DNA from: Luteococcus sp052116585
GTDB lineage: Bacteria > Actinomycetota > Actinomycetes > Propionibacteriales > Propionibacteriaceae
Assembly: GCF_052116585.1 (NCBI RefSeq)
Contig: NZ_JBQKKT010000014.1
Location: 1-64,000 of the forward strand
DNA length: 64,000 nt
Direction of reading: 5' to 3'
Part shown: piece after piece, positions 41,974-49,637 of the stretch
How the letters are laid out: each line of letters opens with the position of its first letter
Position numbering within the stretch: the stretch's first letter is position 1
Program-made: the position numbers and the translations under genes
The notes under the pieces: generated by a model
The model's input: the letters and a program-made list of their open reading frames with translations, nothing else
Told to the model about the DNA's origin: nothing
The model's database searches: none

Positions 41974-42855
41974 GTGAAGAAACTGTGGCTGCGATGGATT
42001 GCACTGGTGGTCTTCGTCACGCTGCTCGGGGCCCTGTTCATCCGGCTTGGTGAATGGCAGATGCACCGGCTGGAGTGGCGACGGGGCGAGAATGCGCGCG
42101 TCACCACGTACCAGCAGCAGCCCGTGAAGCCCTATGAGGAGGTCTTCGCCGGGCCCATTGGGCACGACGAGCAGTGGCAGCGCGTCCGGGTGACCGGAAC
42201 CTACGACGCGGAGAACCAGATCCAGGCCCTGTACCGCAGCCAGAATGACCAGGCTGGCAGCGAGGTCTTCACACCGCTCAAGGCCACTGACGGCCGCTAC
42301 GTCCTGGTGGACCGGGGTTTCCTGCCCCGTGAACAGGGCGGCCAGGAGATCGCGGTGCTGCCCGATCCGCCCACCGGAACCGTCGAGGTGGTCGGTTACG
42401 TCCGTCGCAGTGAGAACGGTAAACCCGCCGCCATGACGCCGCAGGACAAGCTGGTCCGACTCGTCAATGCCGAGGAACTGTCCAAGACCCTGCCCTATAC
42501 CTTGGTGGACGGTTACATCGGCCTGGTGGAGAGCAAGCCCGAACAGTCCGGTGGCCTGTTGCCGATGACCACCCCGGAACTTGACGAGGGACCACACCTG
42601 TCCTATGCCCTGCAGTGGTTTGCCTTCACGGTGATCGCGGTGGGTGGGGTCTTCGTCCTCATCCGCAATGACCTGCGCGACCGCAAGAAGGCCCAGGCCA
42701 GGGCTGAACGCCGTGCCCAGAAGCTGGCGAGCGCGTCGGCTGCGGACACCACTGCCGGCGGGGCCGGATCCAGCCCCGCCCCAGTCCCAGAGCAGTCCGA
42801 AACCACCACACACACCGCAACCCCTCAGGAGGATGACAATGCAGCTCGGTCATGA
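41974..42855 (+). CDS. SURF1 family cytochrome oxidase assembly protein
   Basis: 293-residue SURF1-like protein with two flanking membrane helices (about 5-24 and 210-230) and a periplasmic/extracytoplasmic middle (LGEWQMHRLEWR, RVRVTGTYDAENQI, YVLVDRGFLPREQGG). SURF1 assists assembly of the heme-copper oxidase, so the organism probably respires aerobically. The C-terminal cytoplasmic tail is Ala/Thr/Pro-rich. Start GTG 41974 is chosen over 41950 because of the -10 box. It overlaps the following SDR gene by 17 nt. Confidence 0.88.
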   Translation: MKKLWLRWIALVVFVTLLGALFIRLGEWQMHRLEWRRGENARVTTYQQQPVKPYEEVFAGPIGHDEQWQRVRVTGTYDAENQIQALYRSQNDQAGSEVFTPLKATDGRYVLVDRGFLPREQGGQEIAVLPDPPTGTVEVVGYVRRSENGKPAAMTPQDKLVRLVNAEELSKTLPYTLVDGYIGLVESKPEQSGGLLPMTTPELDEGPHLSYALQWFAFTVIAVGGVFVLIRNDLRDRKKAQARAERRAQKLASASAADTTAGGAGSSPAPVPEQSETTTHTATPQEDDNAARS

Positions 42856-43585
42856 CGGCAAGGTCTTCGTGGTCACCGCAGCCAGCTCGGGGCTCGGCCT
42901 GGCCACCGCCCGTGAACTGGTCGCGGAAGGCGCCCAGGTTGTTCTGGTGGCTCGCCGAGCGGAGGCGCTCGCGGACCTCGAGCAGGAACTTGGTGCCGCC
43001 ACCCTGGCCGCCGATCTGGCGGCCACCGACACACCTCAACGTGCGGTCGACCTGGCCCTTGAGCGCTTCGGGCGTCTCGACGGCGCCCTGGTCAGCGTCG
43101 GCGGGCCAGCCAAGGGCTCGGTCCTGGGCACCACCGACGAGCAGTGGCAGCAGAGTTTCGACTCGGTCTTCATGCCTGCCATCCGGATGGCTCGGGCGGT
43201 CTTCGGGGCCAATGCGGCAGCCCGGATTGGTTTCGTCCTGTCCACCTCCGCACGCGCGCCCCTGCCGAACATGGCCCCCAGCAATGGCATGCGTCCCGGC
43301 CTGGCGATGTTGGTCAAGCAATTGGCAGACGAGGTGGGCCGCGACGGCGGCCGCGCCTTCGCGATGATGCCCGGTCTGATTGCCACGGACCGCCTGACCT
43401 GGCTCTACTCCCAGGCCGACGACCCGGAGGCAGCCCGCGCCAAGGACGAGGCCAGCATCGCGTTGGGCAGGCTCGGCAAGCCGGAGGAGTTCGGACGGGC
43501 GGCGTGCTTCCTGCTCTCGGACGCCGCGTCCTACATCACCGGCAGCCTCGTCGCGCTCGACGGCGGCGCCCTGCGCACGATCTGA
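42839..43585 (+). CDS. Atypical short-chain dehydrogenase/reductase
   Basis: 248-residue SDR with a normal cofactor site (VTAASSGLGLATAR) and C terminus (YITGSLVALDGGALR). The catalytic YxxxK is not present: the region after LSTSARAPLPNM reads APSNGMRPGLAMLVKQ. Such variant SDRs (SN-xx-R in place of Y-xxx-K) are known and their activity is unclear. ATG 42839 is chosen because AGGAGG lies 6 nt upstream; ATG 42833 abuts the RBS. Coupled to SURF1 and followed after 6 nt by the RlmA-like gene. Confidence 0.87.
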   Translation: MQLGHDGKVFVVTAASSGLGLATARELVAEGAQVVLVARRAEALADLEQELGAATLAADLAATDTPQRAVDLALERFGRLDGALVSVGGPAKGSVLGTTDEQWQQSFDSVFMPAIRMARAVFGANAAARIGFVLSTSARAPLPNMAPSNGMRPGLAMLVKQLADEVGRDGGRAFAMMPGLIATDRLTWLYSQADDPEAARAKDEASIALGRLGKPEEFGRAACFLLSDAASYITGSLVALDGGALRTI

Positions 43586-43591
43586 GGTTGG

Positions 43592-44398
43592 GTGGGACTC
43601 GAACACGTCGCCGACCTGCTGGTCTGTCCCACCTGCGGGCAGCGCTTGACGATCGAGGAGCGAACCCTGGGCTGCCGCACCGGTCACCGCTTCGACCAGG
43701 CACGGCAAGGTCATGTGAATCTGCTCGGCCGGGCCGCCCCGGCCAATGCCGACAGTGCCGAGATGGTCGCCGCCCGGGCGCGTTTCCTGGGCGGCGGGCA
43801 CTACCAACCGATCGTCGACGCCCTGAACGGCCGGATCCGAGCCCCTCGTCGCATCGTCGAGGCCGGTGCCGGTACGGGCCACTACCTGGCGGGTGTGCTG
43901 GACGCGCACCCCGACGCGGTGGGGCTGGCCACGGACGTCTCACCGTTTGCTGCCCGCCGAGCCGCCAAGGCCCATCCTCGGATGGGATCCGTGGTGGCCG
44001 ACACCTGGGCCGGTCTACCCGTGCGCAGCGGGGTGGCCGACGTGGTGCTGTGTGTCTTCGCCCCCCGCAATCCCGCGGAATTCAGCCGGATCTGCGTTCC
44101 TGGGGGCCTGCTCCTGGTGGTCACGCCCAATGAGGGACACCTCGCTCAGGCGAGAGAACAACTGGGCCTGCTCGGGATCCAGGACGACAAGCTCAGCCGA
44201 CTGAACCGATCCATGGTCGGGGCCTTCGAGGCCGTGTGGAGCCAACGGATTCATTGGACCCTGCAGCTCGATGCCGCTGCCCTCGCGGACCTGGTGCAGA
44301 TGGGGCCCAATGCCTTCCACGAGCACTCCCGTGTGGAGGACGGACTCGAGGTGGACGCCGACGTCCAGCTGAGCGTCTTCCGTCGACCAGCCGGCTGA
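43592..44398 (+). CDS. RlmA-like 23S rRNA guanine-N1 methyltransferase family protein
   Basis: 268-residue SAM-dependent methyltransferase. An N-terminal zinc ribbon (C12, C15, C28, H32) and GHRFDQARQGHVNLL match the RlmA family. The Rossmann SAM site is VEAGAGTGHYL. Family members methylate N1 of G745 or G748 in 23S rRNA, the latter affecting macrolide/tylosin susceptibility. Which base is used here is not decidable by eye. GTG start, RBS-like GAGG upstream, 6 nt after the SDR stop. Confidence 0.88.
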   Translation: MGLEHVADLLVCPTCGQRLTIEERTLGCRTGHRFDQARQGHVNLLGRAAPANADSAEMVAARARFLGGGHYQPIVDALNGRIRAPRRIVEAGAGTGHYLAGVLDAHPDAVGLATDVSPFAARRAAKAHPRMGSVVADTWAGLPVRSGVADVVLCVFAPRNPAEFSRICVPGGLLLVVTPNEGHLAQAREQLGLLGIQDDKLSRLNRSMVGAFEAVWSQRIHWTLQLDAAALADLVQMGPNAFHEHSRVEDGLEVDADVQLSVFRRPAG

Positions 44399-44427
44399 AC
44401 GACCGTCAGAACGTTCCCCGCCAGGCG

Positions 44428-46287
44428 TCATTCGAACTGCGAGTGGTAGAGCTCCGCGTAGGGTCCGTCGGCCGCGAGCAGCTCCGTGTGCGTTCCTCGT
44501 TCCACGATGCGGCCGTTCTCGAGGACGAGGATCTGGTCGGCAGCGCGGACCGTGGACAGGCGGTGGGCGATGACCACGGAGGTTCGATCATGCATCGCGG
44601 CATCCAGAGCGCGCTGGACCGCCACCTCGGATTCCGAGTCCAGATGGGCCGTGGCCTCGTCGAGCACCACGATGGGCGGCGCCTTCAAGAGCAGCCGGGC
44701 GATCGCGAAGCGCTGACGCTCACCCCCGGACAGCCGGTAACCCCGCTCCCCCACCATGGTCTCCAGCCCGTCGGGAAGTCGGTCCACCAAGGGAAGGATC
44801 TGGGCCGCAGCAAGGGCGTCACGCATCTGCTGCTCAGTGGCACTGGGCGCGCCGTAGGCCAGGTTGTTGCGGATGGTGTCGTGGAACATGTGGGCGTCCT
44901 GCGTCACGTAGCCCACCATCTCCTGGAGGGAAGCCTGGGTGAGCTCCCGGACATCGTCTCCGCCGACGCGCACCCGGCCACCGGTCACGTCGTAGAGCCG
45001 CGTGAGCAGGTTGGTGATGGTGGTCTTGCCCGCGCCCGACGGACCCACCAGCGCGACGGTCTGCCCCGGCGAGACGTGGAAGTCGACCCCGTCGAGCACC
45101 TGCTGGTTCCTGCTCTCGTGGCCGGGCGTGACGGGCTCCAGCGAGGGCAGGGAGACCAGCTCCGGATCCGGGTAGGTGAAACTGACGTCGTCGAAGTCGA
45201 TTGACGCGACGCCACTGGCTCGGCGCGCATCCGGTGCATCCTTGATCAACGGCTCCAGGTCGAGCACCTCGAAGACGCGCTCGAAGCTGACCAGCGCGCT
45301 CATCACGTCGACGCGCACATTGGTGAGCTGCACCAGCGGGCCGTAGAGGCGCGCCAGCAAACCCACCAGCGCCGTCAGGGTTCCCACCGTCAGGCTGCCC
45401 TTGATCGCCATCCAGCCGCCGGCACCGTAGACCAGTGCCGTGGCCAAGGCGGCCACCAGGGTCATCGCCGTCATGAACAACCGCCCAACCATGGCGATGG
45501 TGACCCCCGTCTCGCGCACCTGTGCGGCCTTGGCCGCGAACATGTCGTGCTCGTCCTGGAGACGCCCGAAGAGCTTCACCAGCAGCGCACCGGAGACGGT
45601 GAAGCGCTCGGTCATCATGGCCGACATGTCGGCGTTGAGCTGCATCGAGTCACGCGTCAGGCCCGCGAGACGGCCACCGACGATGCGTGCCGGAATCAGG
45701 AAGACCGGCAGCAGCACCAGCGAGGCCAAGGTCAATTGCCAGCTCAGCGAGACCATGGCTGCCAGCACAAGCACCAGCGAGATGACATTGCTCAACACAC
45801 TGGACAACGTCGTGGTGAAGGCACGCTGCGCCCCGAGCACGTCCGACTGGAGGCGGCTCACCAGCTTTCCGGTGTGGGTGCGGGAGAAGAAGGCGAGCGG
45901 CATCGAGCTGACGTGGTCGAAGACCTGCGTGCGCAGGTCATAGATGAGCCCCTCGCCGACGCGTGCCGAACACCAGCGCTGCAGAATGCCGAGTGCGGCC
46001 TCCAGGACGGCAAGCAAGGCAACGACGCCGGCCATCTTCCACACCAGCGACGTGTCGCCCTTGAGCACACCGTCGTCGACGATGGTCTTGAACAGCAGCG
46101 GTGGCACCACACCCGCCACCGCGCTCAGGACGATGCACAGCAGGAAGACCAGCAGCAGCCCCTTGTAGGGACCGCCATAGCTGGCCACGCGACGCACGGT
46201 GCCCGGTGCGAGGTCGTGGTTCTTGACAGAGGGATCCTTGCGCAGGCCCCCCATCATGCGGCCGCCAGGGCCTCCCATTCCGCTCAT
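44428..46287 (-). CDS. ABC exporter, fused membrane and ATPase domains
   Basis: 619-residue half-transporter. A Gly/Met-rich cytoplasmic N terminus is followed by six helices (about 45-330). The nucleotide-binding domain (about 360-600) has Walker A GPSGAGKTT, signature LSGGERQRFAIARLLL, Walker B IVVLDEATAHLDS and switch IAHRLSTVR. It resembles MsbA/LmrA-type multidrug or lipid exporters and would act as a homodimer. No substrate clue. It ends convergently 29 nt from the RlmA-like gene. Confidence 0.93.
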   Translation of the reverse strand: MSGMGGPGGRMMGGLRKDPSVKNHDLAPGTVRRVASYGGPYKGLLLVFLLCIVLSAVAGVVPPLLFKTIVDDGVLKGDTSLVWKMAGVVALLAVLEAALGILQRWCSARVGEGLIYDLRTQVFDHVSSMPLAFFSRTHTGKLVSRLQSDVLGAQRAFTTTLSSVLSNVISLVLVLAAMVSLSWQLTLASLVLLPVFLIPARIVGGRLAGLTRDSMQLNADMSAMMTERFTVSGALLVKLFGRLQDEHDMFAAKAAQVRETGVTIAMVGRLFMTAMTLVAALATALVYGAGGWMAIKGSLTVGTLTALVGLLARLYGPLVQLTNVRVDVMSALVSFERVFEVLDLEPLIKDAPDARRASGVASIDFDDVSFTYPDPELVSLPSLEPVTPGHESRNQQVLDGVDFHVSPGQTVALVGPSGAGKTTITNLLTRLYDVTGGRVRVGGDDVRELTQASLQEMVGYVTQDAHMFHDTIRNNLAYGAPSATEQQMRDALAAAQILPLVDRLPDGLETMVGERGYRLSGGERQRFAIARLLLKAPPIVVLDEATAHLDSESEVAVQRALDAAMHDRTSVVIAHRLSTVRAADQILVLENGRIVERGTHTELLAADGPYAELYHSQFE

Positions 46288-46321
46288 CGTGGCTCCCGTC
46301 CGCCCGGCCTGTACGGCTCGG

Positions 46322-47107
46322 CTACTTGTCCTTGTTCTTCTTCTTGGACTTCTTGTCCTTCTTCGGCTTGGCAGGCTTGTCCTGCTTGGACTTCTCCTGC
46401 TTGGACTTGTCCTTCTTGCCGGAGGATGACTTGTCCTTCTTGTCCTGCTTGACCTTCGAATCAGGCTTGGTCTTCTGATCAGGCTTGGTCTTCTCGGCCT
46501 TGCCGGAGGACGCCTGCTTCGCGGGCTTGTCGACCTTCTTCGGCTTGGCGGGCTTCGCCTCGTCCTTGGCTGGCTTGCCGGGCTTCGCCTCGTCCTTGGC
46601 CGGCTTGTCGGTCTTCGACGCGCCGGTCTGGTCCTTCTTCTTGGACTTCTTGATCTTCGACGCTGCGGGCTTCTGGTCTACCGCGCTGGCCCGGGACTCC
46701 TTCACCGTCTTCACAGGGGTCTCCTGGGTCGGCTCCACTGCCGCGTCGTCCATCTCAACCACGCCCGCGGTCGATCCATTCCCACTGCGGGCAGGCTTGG
46801 TCGGCGACGGGCGACTGTCCGTGGTCCGGCGAGCGCGACTTCCGCCCCGCGCCAGTCGGGCACGGGCGGCCCCAGCTGCTCCTCGGGTGGCGCCCCCGCG
46901 GCCTCGCAAGGTCACTCCGGCTTCCTTCAACATCCCCTGCACCCAGCCATAGGAGCGGCCAAGATCATCGGCCATGGACCTGATGGCCTCGCCCTGGGCA
47001 TAGCGCTCTGCCAGCTCCTTGCCCAGCGCAATGCGCTGGTCACCGACGATTCGCACACCAGGCGCCAGTCGTGGCTTGCGCTGCCTTCCGCTTGTCGATT
47101 CCGTCAT
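46322..47107 (-). CDS. HTH protein with long lysine-rich tail
   Basis: 261-residue protein. Residues about 15-80 form a helix-turn-helix domain (LGKELAERYAQGEAIRSMAD, LGRSYGWVQGMLKEAGVTLR, GRGGATRG) seen in small actinobacterial regulators encoded beside an ABC-F gene. From about residue 135 the chain is a low-complexity tail of more than 120 residues dominated by Lys with Asp, Pro, Ser and Gln, resembling eukaryotic H1 or bacterial histone-like tails. It is likely DNA- or nucleoid-binding. ATG 47107 has GGAG upstream; an extension to 47134 is possible. It lies 204 nt downstream of the ABC-F gene. Confidence 0.82.
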   Translation of the reverse strand: MTESTSGRQRKPRLAPGVRIVGDQRIALGKELAERYAQGEAIRSMADDLGRSYGWVQGMLKEAGVTLRGRGGATRGAAGAARARLARGGSRARRTTDSRPSPTKPARSGNGSTAGVVEMDDAAVEPTQETPVKTVKESRASAVDQKPAASKIKKSKKKDQTGASKTDKPAKDEAKPGKPAKDEAKPAKPKKVDKPAKQASSGKAEKTKPDQKTKPDSKVKQDKKDKSSSGKKDKSKQEKSKQDKPAKPKKDKKSKKKNKDK

Positions 47108-47256
47108 GGCCCCGCTCCTTTGTCTCGCTTCCACCGCTGCCCTGCCGGTGTGTCCAAGATCAAATCACGTTGGGCGACGAAAACCAGCCGCCGCTCCGCG
47201 ACTGGCGACCGTTTGCTGGCCAAGCGGCACCATGACCACGCCGGGAAGCCTGGAGG

Positions 47257-47314
47257 AGGCCCAGCACGCTCAATCAGGCCCAGCACGCTCGATCAGGCCC
47301 AGCACGCTCGATCA
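47257..47314 (-). repeat. 19-bp tandem repeat starting at the ABC-F stop codon
   Basis: Three 19-bp units, on the coding strand TGATCGAGCGTGCTGGGCC (47314-47296, 47295-47277) and a one-base variant (47276-47258). The first TGA is the stop codon of the ABC-F gene. Confidence 0.92.
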
Positions 47315-48910
47315 GGCCAGGGCCACGATCTCCCGGTAGTCCTCGCTCCACAGGTCCTCGTCCCCATCCGGGAGCAGCAGCACCCGATCGGGGTCGAGCG
47401 CGTCCACAGCGCCGGCATCGTGGGTGACCAGGACGATCGCGCCGGTGTAGGTCTTGATCGCCTTCAACACCTCCTCGCGGCTGGCGGGGTCGAGGTTGTT
47501 GGTGGGCTCGTCGAGCAGGAGCACATTGGCCGAGCTGACGACCAGCATGGCCAGGGCCAGTCGGGTCTTCTCACCGCCCGAGAGCACGCGGGCGGGCTTT
47601 TCCACGTCGTCGCCCGTGAACAGGAAGCTGCCCAGCACCTTGCGGCATTCGGTGGCATTCATGTTGGGCGCGCTCGCGACCATGTTGTCCAGGACGCTCG
47701 CCGAGAGGTCGATCAGGTCGTGCTCCTGGGCGAAATAGCCGATCCTGAGGCCATGACCAGGGATCAGACGGCCGGTGTCGGACTCCTCCACCCCGGCGAG
47801 GATGCGCAACATCGTGGTCTTGCCCGCACCGTTGAGCCCCAGGATGACCACCTTGGAGCCCTTGTCGATCGCAAGATCGACACCGGTGAAGACCTCGAGT
47901 GATCCGTAGGACTTGCTGAGGCCCTCAGCCATCAAGGGCACCTTGCCCACCGGCGCTGGCTCGGGGAAGCGGATGCTGGCCACCCGGTCCGCCTCGCGCT
48001 CCGCCTCCAGCCCGGAAAGCATCCGTTCGGCCCGTCGCGCCATGTTGTGGGCGGCGGCCGCCTTGGTGGCCTTGGCACCCAGCTTGTCGGCCTGCAGCAA
48101 CAACTGCGCCGCCTTCTTCTCGGCATTGGCACGTTCGCGACGGCGCCGCTTCTCGTCCGTCTCGCGCTGCTTCAGGTAGAGCTTCCACCCCATCGAGTAG
48201 ATGTCGATCTCTGCCCGGTTCGCGTCCAGGTGGAAGACCTTGTTGACCGTCGCCTCCAGCAGTCCCGTGTCGTGGCTGATCATGAGCAGGGCACCGGGAT
48301 AGGTCTTGAGGAAGTCGCGCAACCAGCTGATCGAGTCCGCGTCCAGGTGGTTGGTCGGCTCGTCGAGCAGCAGGGTGTCGGCGCCGGAGAACAGGATTCG
48401 GGCCAGCTCGATGCGGCGGCGCTGACCACCCGAAAGGTTCTGCAGCGGCTCGGCGAGCACCCGGTCGGGCAGGTTGAGGTTGGCCGCAATCCGGTGGGCC
48501 TCGCTCTCGGCCCCATAACCGCCGGCCGAGATGAACTGTGCCTCGGCCTTGGCATAGGCGCTCATCGCCTGCTCTCGTTCGGCTCCCGTGGCCGAGCTCA
48601 TCTTCTCTTCGAGATCACGCATCTTGATGATCACGCGATCGAGTCCCCGAGCCGACAGGATGCGGTCTCGGGCCAGCATGCTCAGGTCGCCGTCGCGGGG
48701 ATCCTGCGGGAGGTAGCCGAGCTGACCGGAACGGGTCACCTGCCCACCGGCGGGCAGGCCTTCACCGGCCAGGATTCGAGTGAGGGTGGTCTTGCCGGCG
48801 CCATTGCGCCCCACCAGACCGATCCGGTCTCCAGGGATCACCTGGAAGGAGATGGGAGACAACAACAGGCGGGCACCCGCCCGAACTTCGAGATCCTTGA
48901 CTTGCAGCAC
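47312..48910 (-). CDS. ABC-F family ATPase
   Basis: 532-residue soluble protein with two ATPase domains. Domain 1 has GRNGAGKTT, LSGGQRRRIELARILF and LLLDEPTNHLDADS. Domain 2 has GLNGAGKTT, LSGGEKTRLALAML and LLLDEPTNNLDPAS. They are joined by a charged linker (about 240-310, KRRRRERANAEKKAAQL). ABC-F proteins bind the ribosomal E site in translation control or antibiotic protection. The start is GTG 48910. Divergent from the 2H phosphoesterase gene. Confidence 0.94.
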   Translation of the reverse strand: MLQVKDLEVRAGARLLLSPISFQVIPGDRIGLVGRNGAGKTTLTRILAGEGLPAGGQVTRSGQLGYLPQDPRDGDLSMLARDRILSARGLDRVIIKMRDLEEKMSSATGAEREQAMSAYAKAEAQFISAGGYGAESEAHRIAANLNLPDRVLAEPLQNLSGGQRRRIELARILFSGADTLLLDEPTNHLDADSISWLRDFLKTYPGALLMISHDTGLLEATVNKVFHLDANRAEIDIYSMGWKLYLKQRETDEKRRRRERANAEKKAAQLLLQADKLGAKATKAAAAHNMARRAERMLSGLEAEREADRVASIRFPEPAPVGKVPLMAEGLSKSYGSLEVFTGVDLAIDKGSKVVILGLNGAGKTTMLRILAGVEESDTGRLIPGHGLRIGYFAQEHDLIDLSASVLDNMVASAPNMNATECRKVLGSFLFTGDDVEKPARVLSGGEKTRLALAMLVVSSANVLLLDEPTNNLDPASREEVLKAIKTYTGAIVLVTHDAGAVDALDPDRVLLLPDGDEDLWSEDYREIVALA

Positions 48911-48953
48911 GTCGTCAAGTGTCCCATCCCGACCCCCAATGCCACTAAACCGC

Positions 48954-48959
48954 TAGCGT
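48954..48959 (+). promoter_or_regulatory. -10 box TAGCGT, leaderless 2H phosphoesterase promoter
   Basis: TAGCGT, 6 nt, then ATG 48966. Confidence 0.5.
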
Positions 48960-48965
48960 CGGGCC

Positions 48966-49526
48966 ATGACGACCCGTCGCCTGTTCACCGCTGTGCTCCC
49001 CCCAATCGAGGCCATCGAAGAGCTCGACGAACAGGTCCTGCGGAAACGAAGCCTGCGAGGGCCCCGGGTCCGTTGGACCCCGACCCACCAGTGGCACATC
49101 ACGCTGTTGTTCACACCCCAAGTCCACGAGGATCTGATCGACGACTACACTGCAGCACTCGAAAATGCAGCGCTGCAGGTGCCCTCCTTCGAGCTGGGCG
49201 TGGCCGGGGGCGGTGCCTTCCCTCGACGCGACCGCGCACGTCACCTCATTGCACTGCTCGACGACCCCTCGAATGGTCTGGGGCAGCTGGCCTCGGCACA
49301 GCGCGACGCGGCCCGAAGCCTGGGCATCCACTTCGACCCACGCCCCTACCGGCCGCACCTGACCCTGGGGCGACTTGACCGCCCCGCTCCTCTGGACGAA
49401 CGGTGGGCGTGGCTCGACGCGCTACGCACGGCGCGATGGAGGGTGGGATCCGCCGCCCTGGTGCACTCGACCCTCGGCCCGAAGGGCGCCGAACACCGTG
49501 TGATACAGGAGTACACACTCGGCTGA
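48966..49526 (+). CDS. thpR: 2'-5' RNA ligase / 2',3'-cyclic phosphodiesterase family protein
   Basis: 186-residue 2H-phosphoesterase with both catalytic histidine motifs, HITL at residues 44-47 and HLTL at 131-134. The family hydrolyses 2',3'-cyclic phosphates in RNA and can ligate 2'-5' in vitro. Length is typical. It is followed by a bidirectional hairpin. Confidence 0.9.
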   Translation: MTTRRLFTAVLPPIEAIEELDEQVLRKRSLRGPRVRWTPTHQWHITLLFTPQVHEDLIDDYTAALENAALQVPSFELGVAGGGAFPRRDRARHLIALLDDPSNGLGQLASAQRDAARSLGIHFDPRPYRPHLTLGRLDRPAPLDERWAWLDALRTARWRVGSAALVHSTLGPKGAEHRVIQEYTLG

Positions 49527-49580
49527 CCAGTGAAGTGTGGCTCCCGTTTCGGGAGATCCACATCCACAGCACGCAAGAAG

Positions 49581-49618
49581 GCGGCCGCCGGCTCCCAAAG
49601 CGTGGAACCGGCGGCCGG
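49581..49618. terminator. Bidirectional terminator between thpR and chvE-like gene
   Basis: CGGCCGCCGG (49582-49591) faces CCGGCGGCCG (49608-49617), with about 16 nt of loop. Lies between convergent genes. Confidence 0.7.
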
Positions 49619-49637
49619 ACGAGACTCAGGCCGGCTA

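Noticed and set aside
43586..43605. tRNA T-arm-like sequence (GTTCGAGTCCCACC on the minus strand)
   Set aside because: No acceptor, D or anticodon arms can be built around it; it is the 5' end of the RlmA-like coding sequence.
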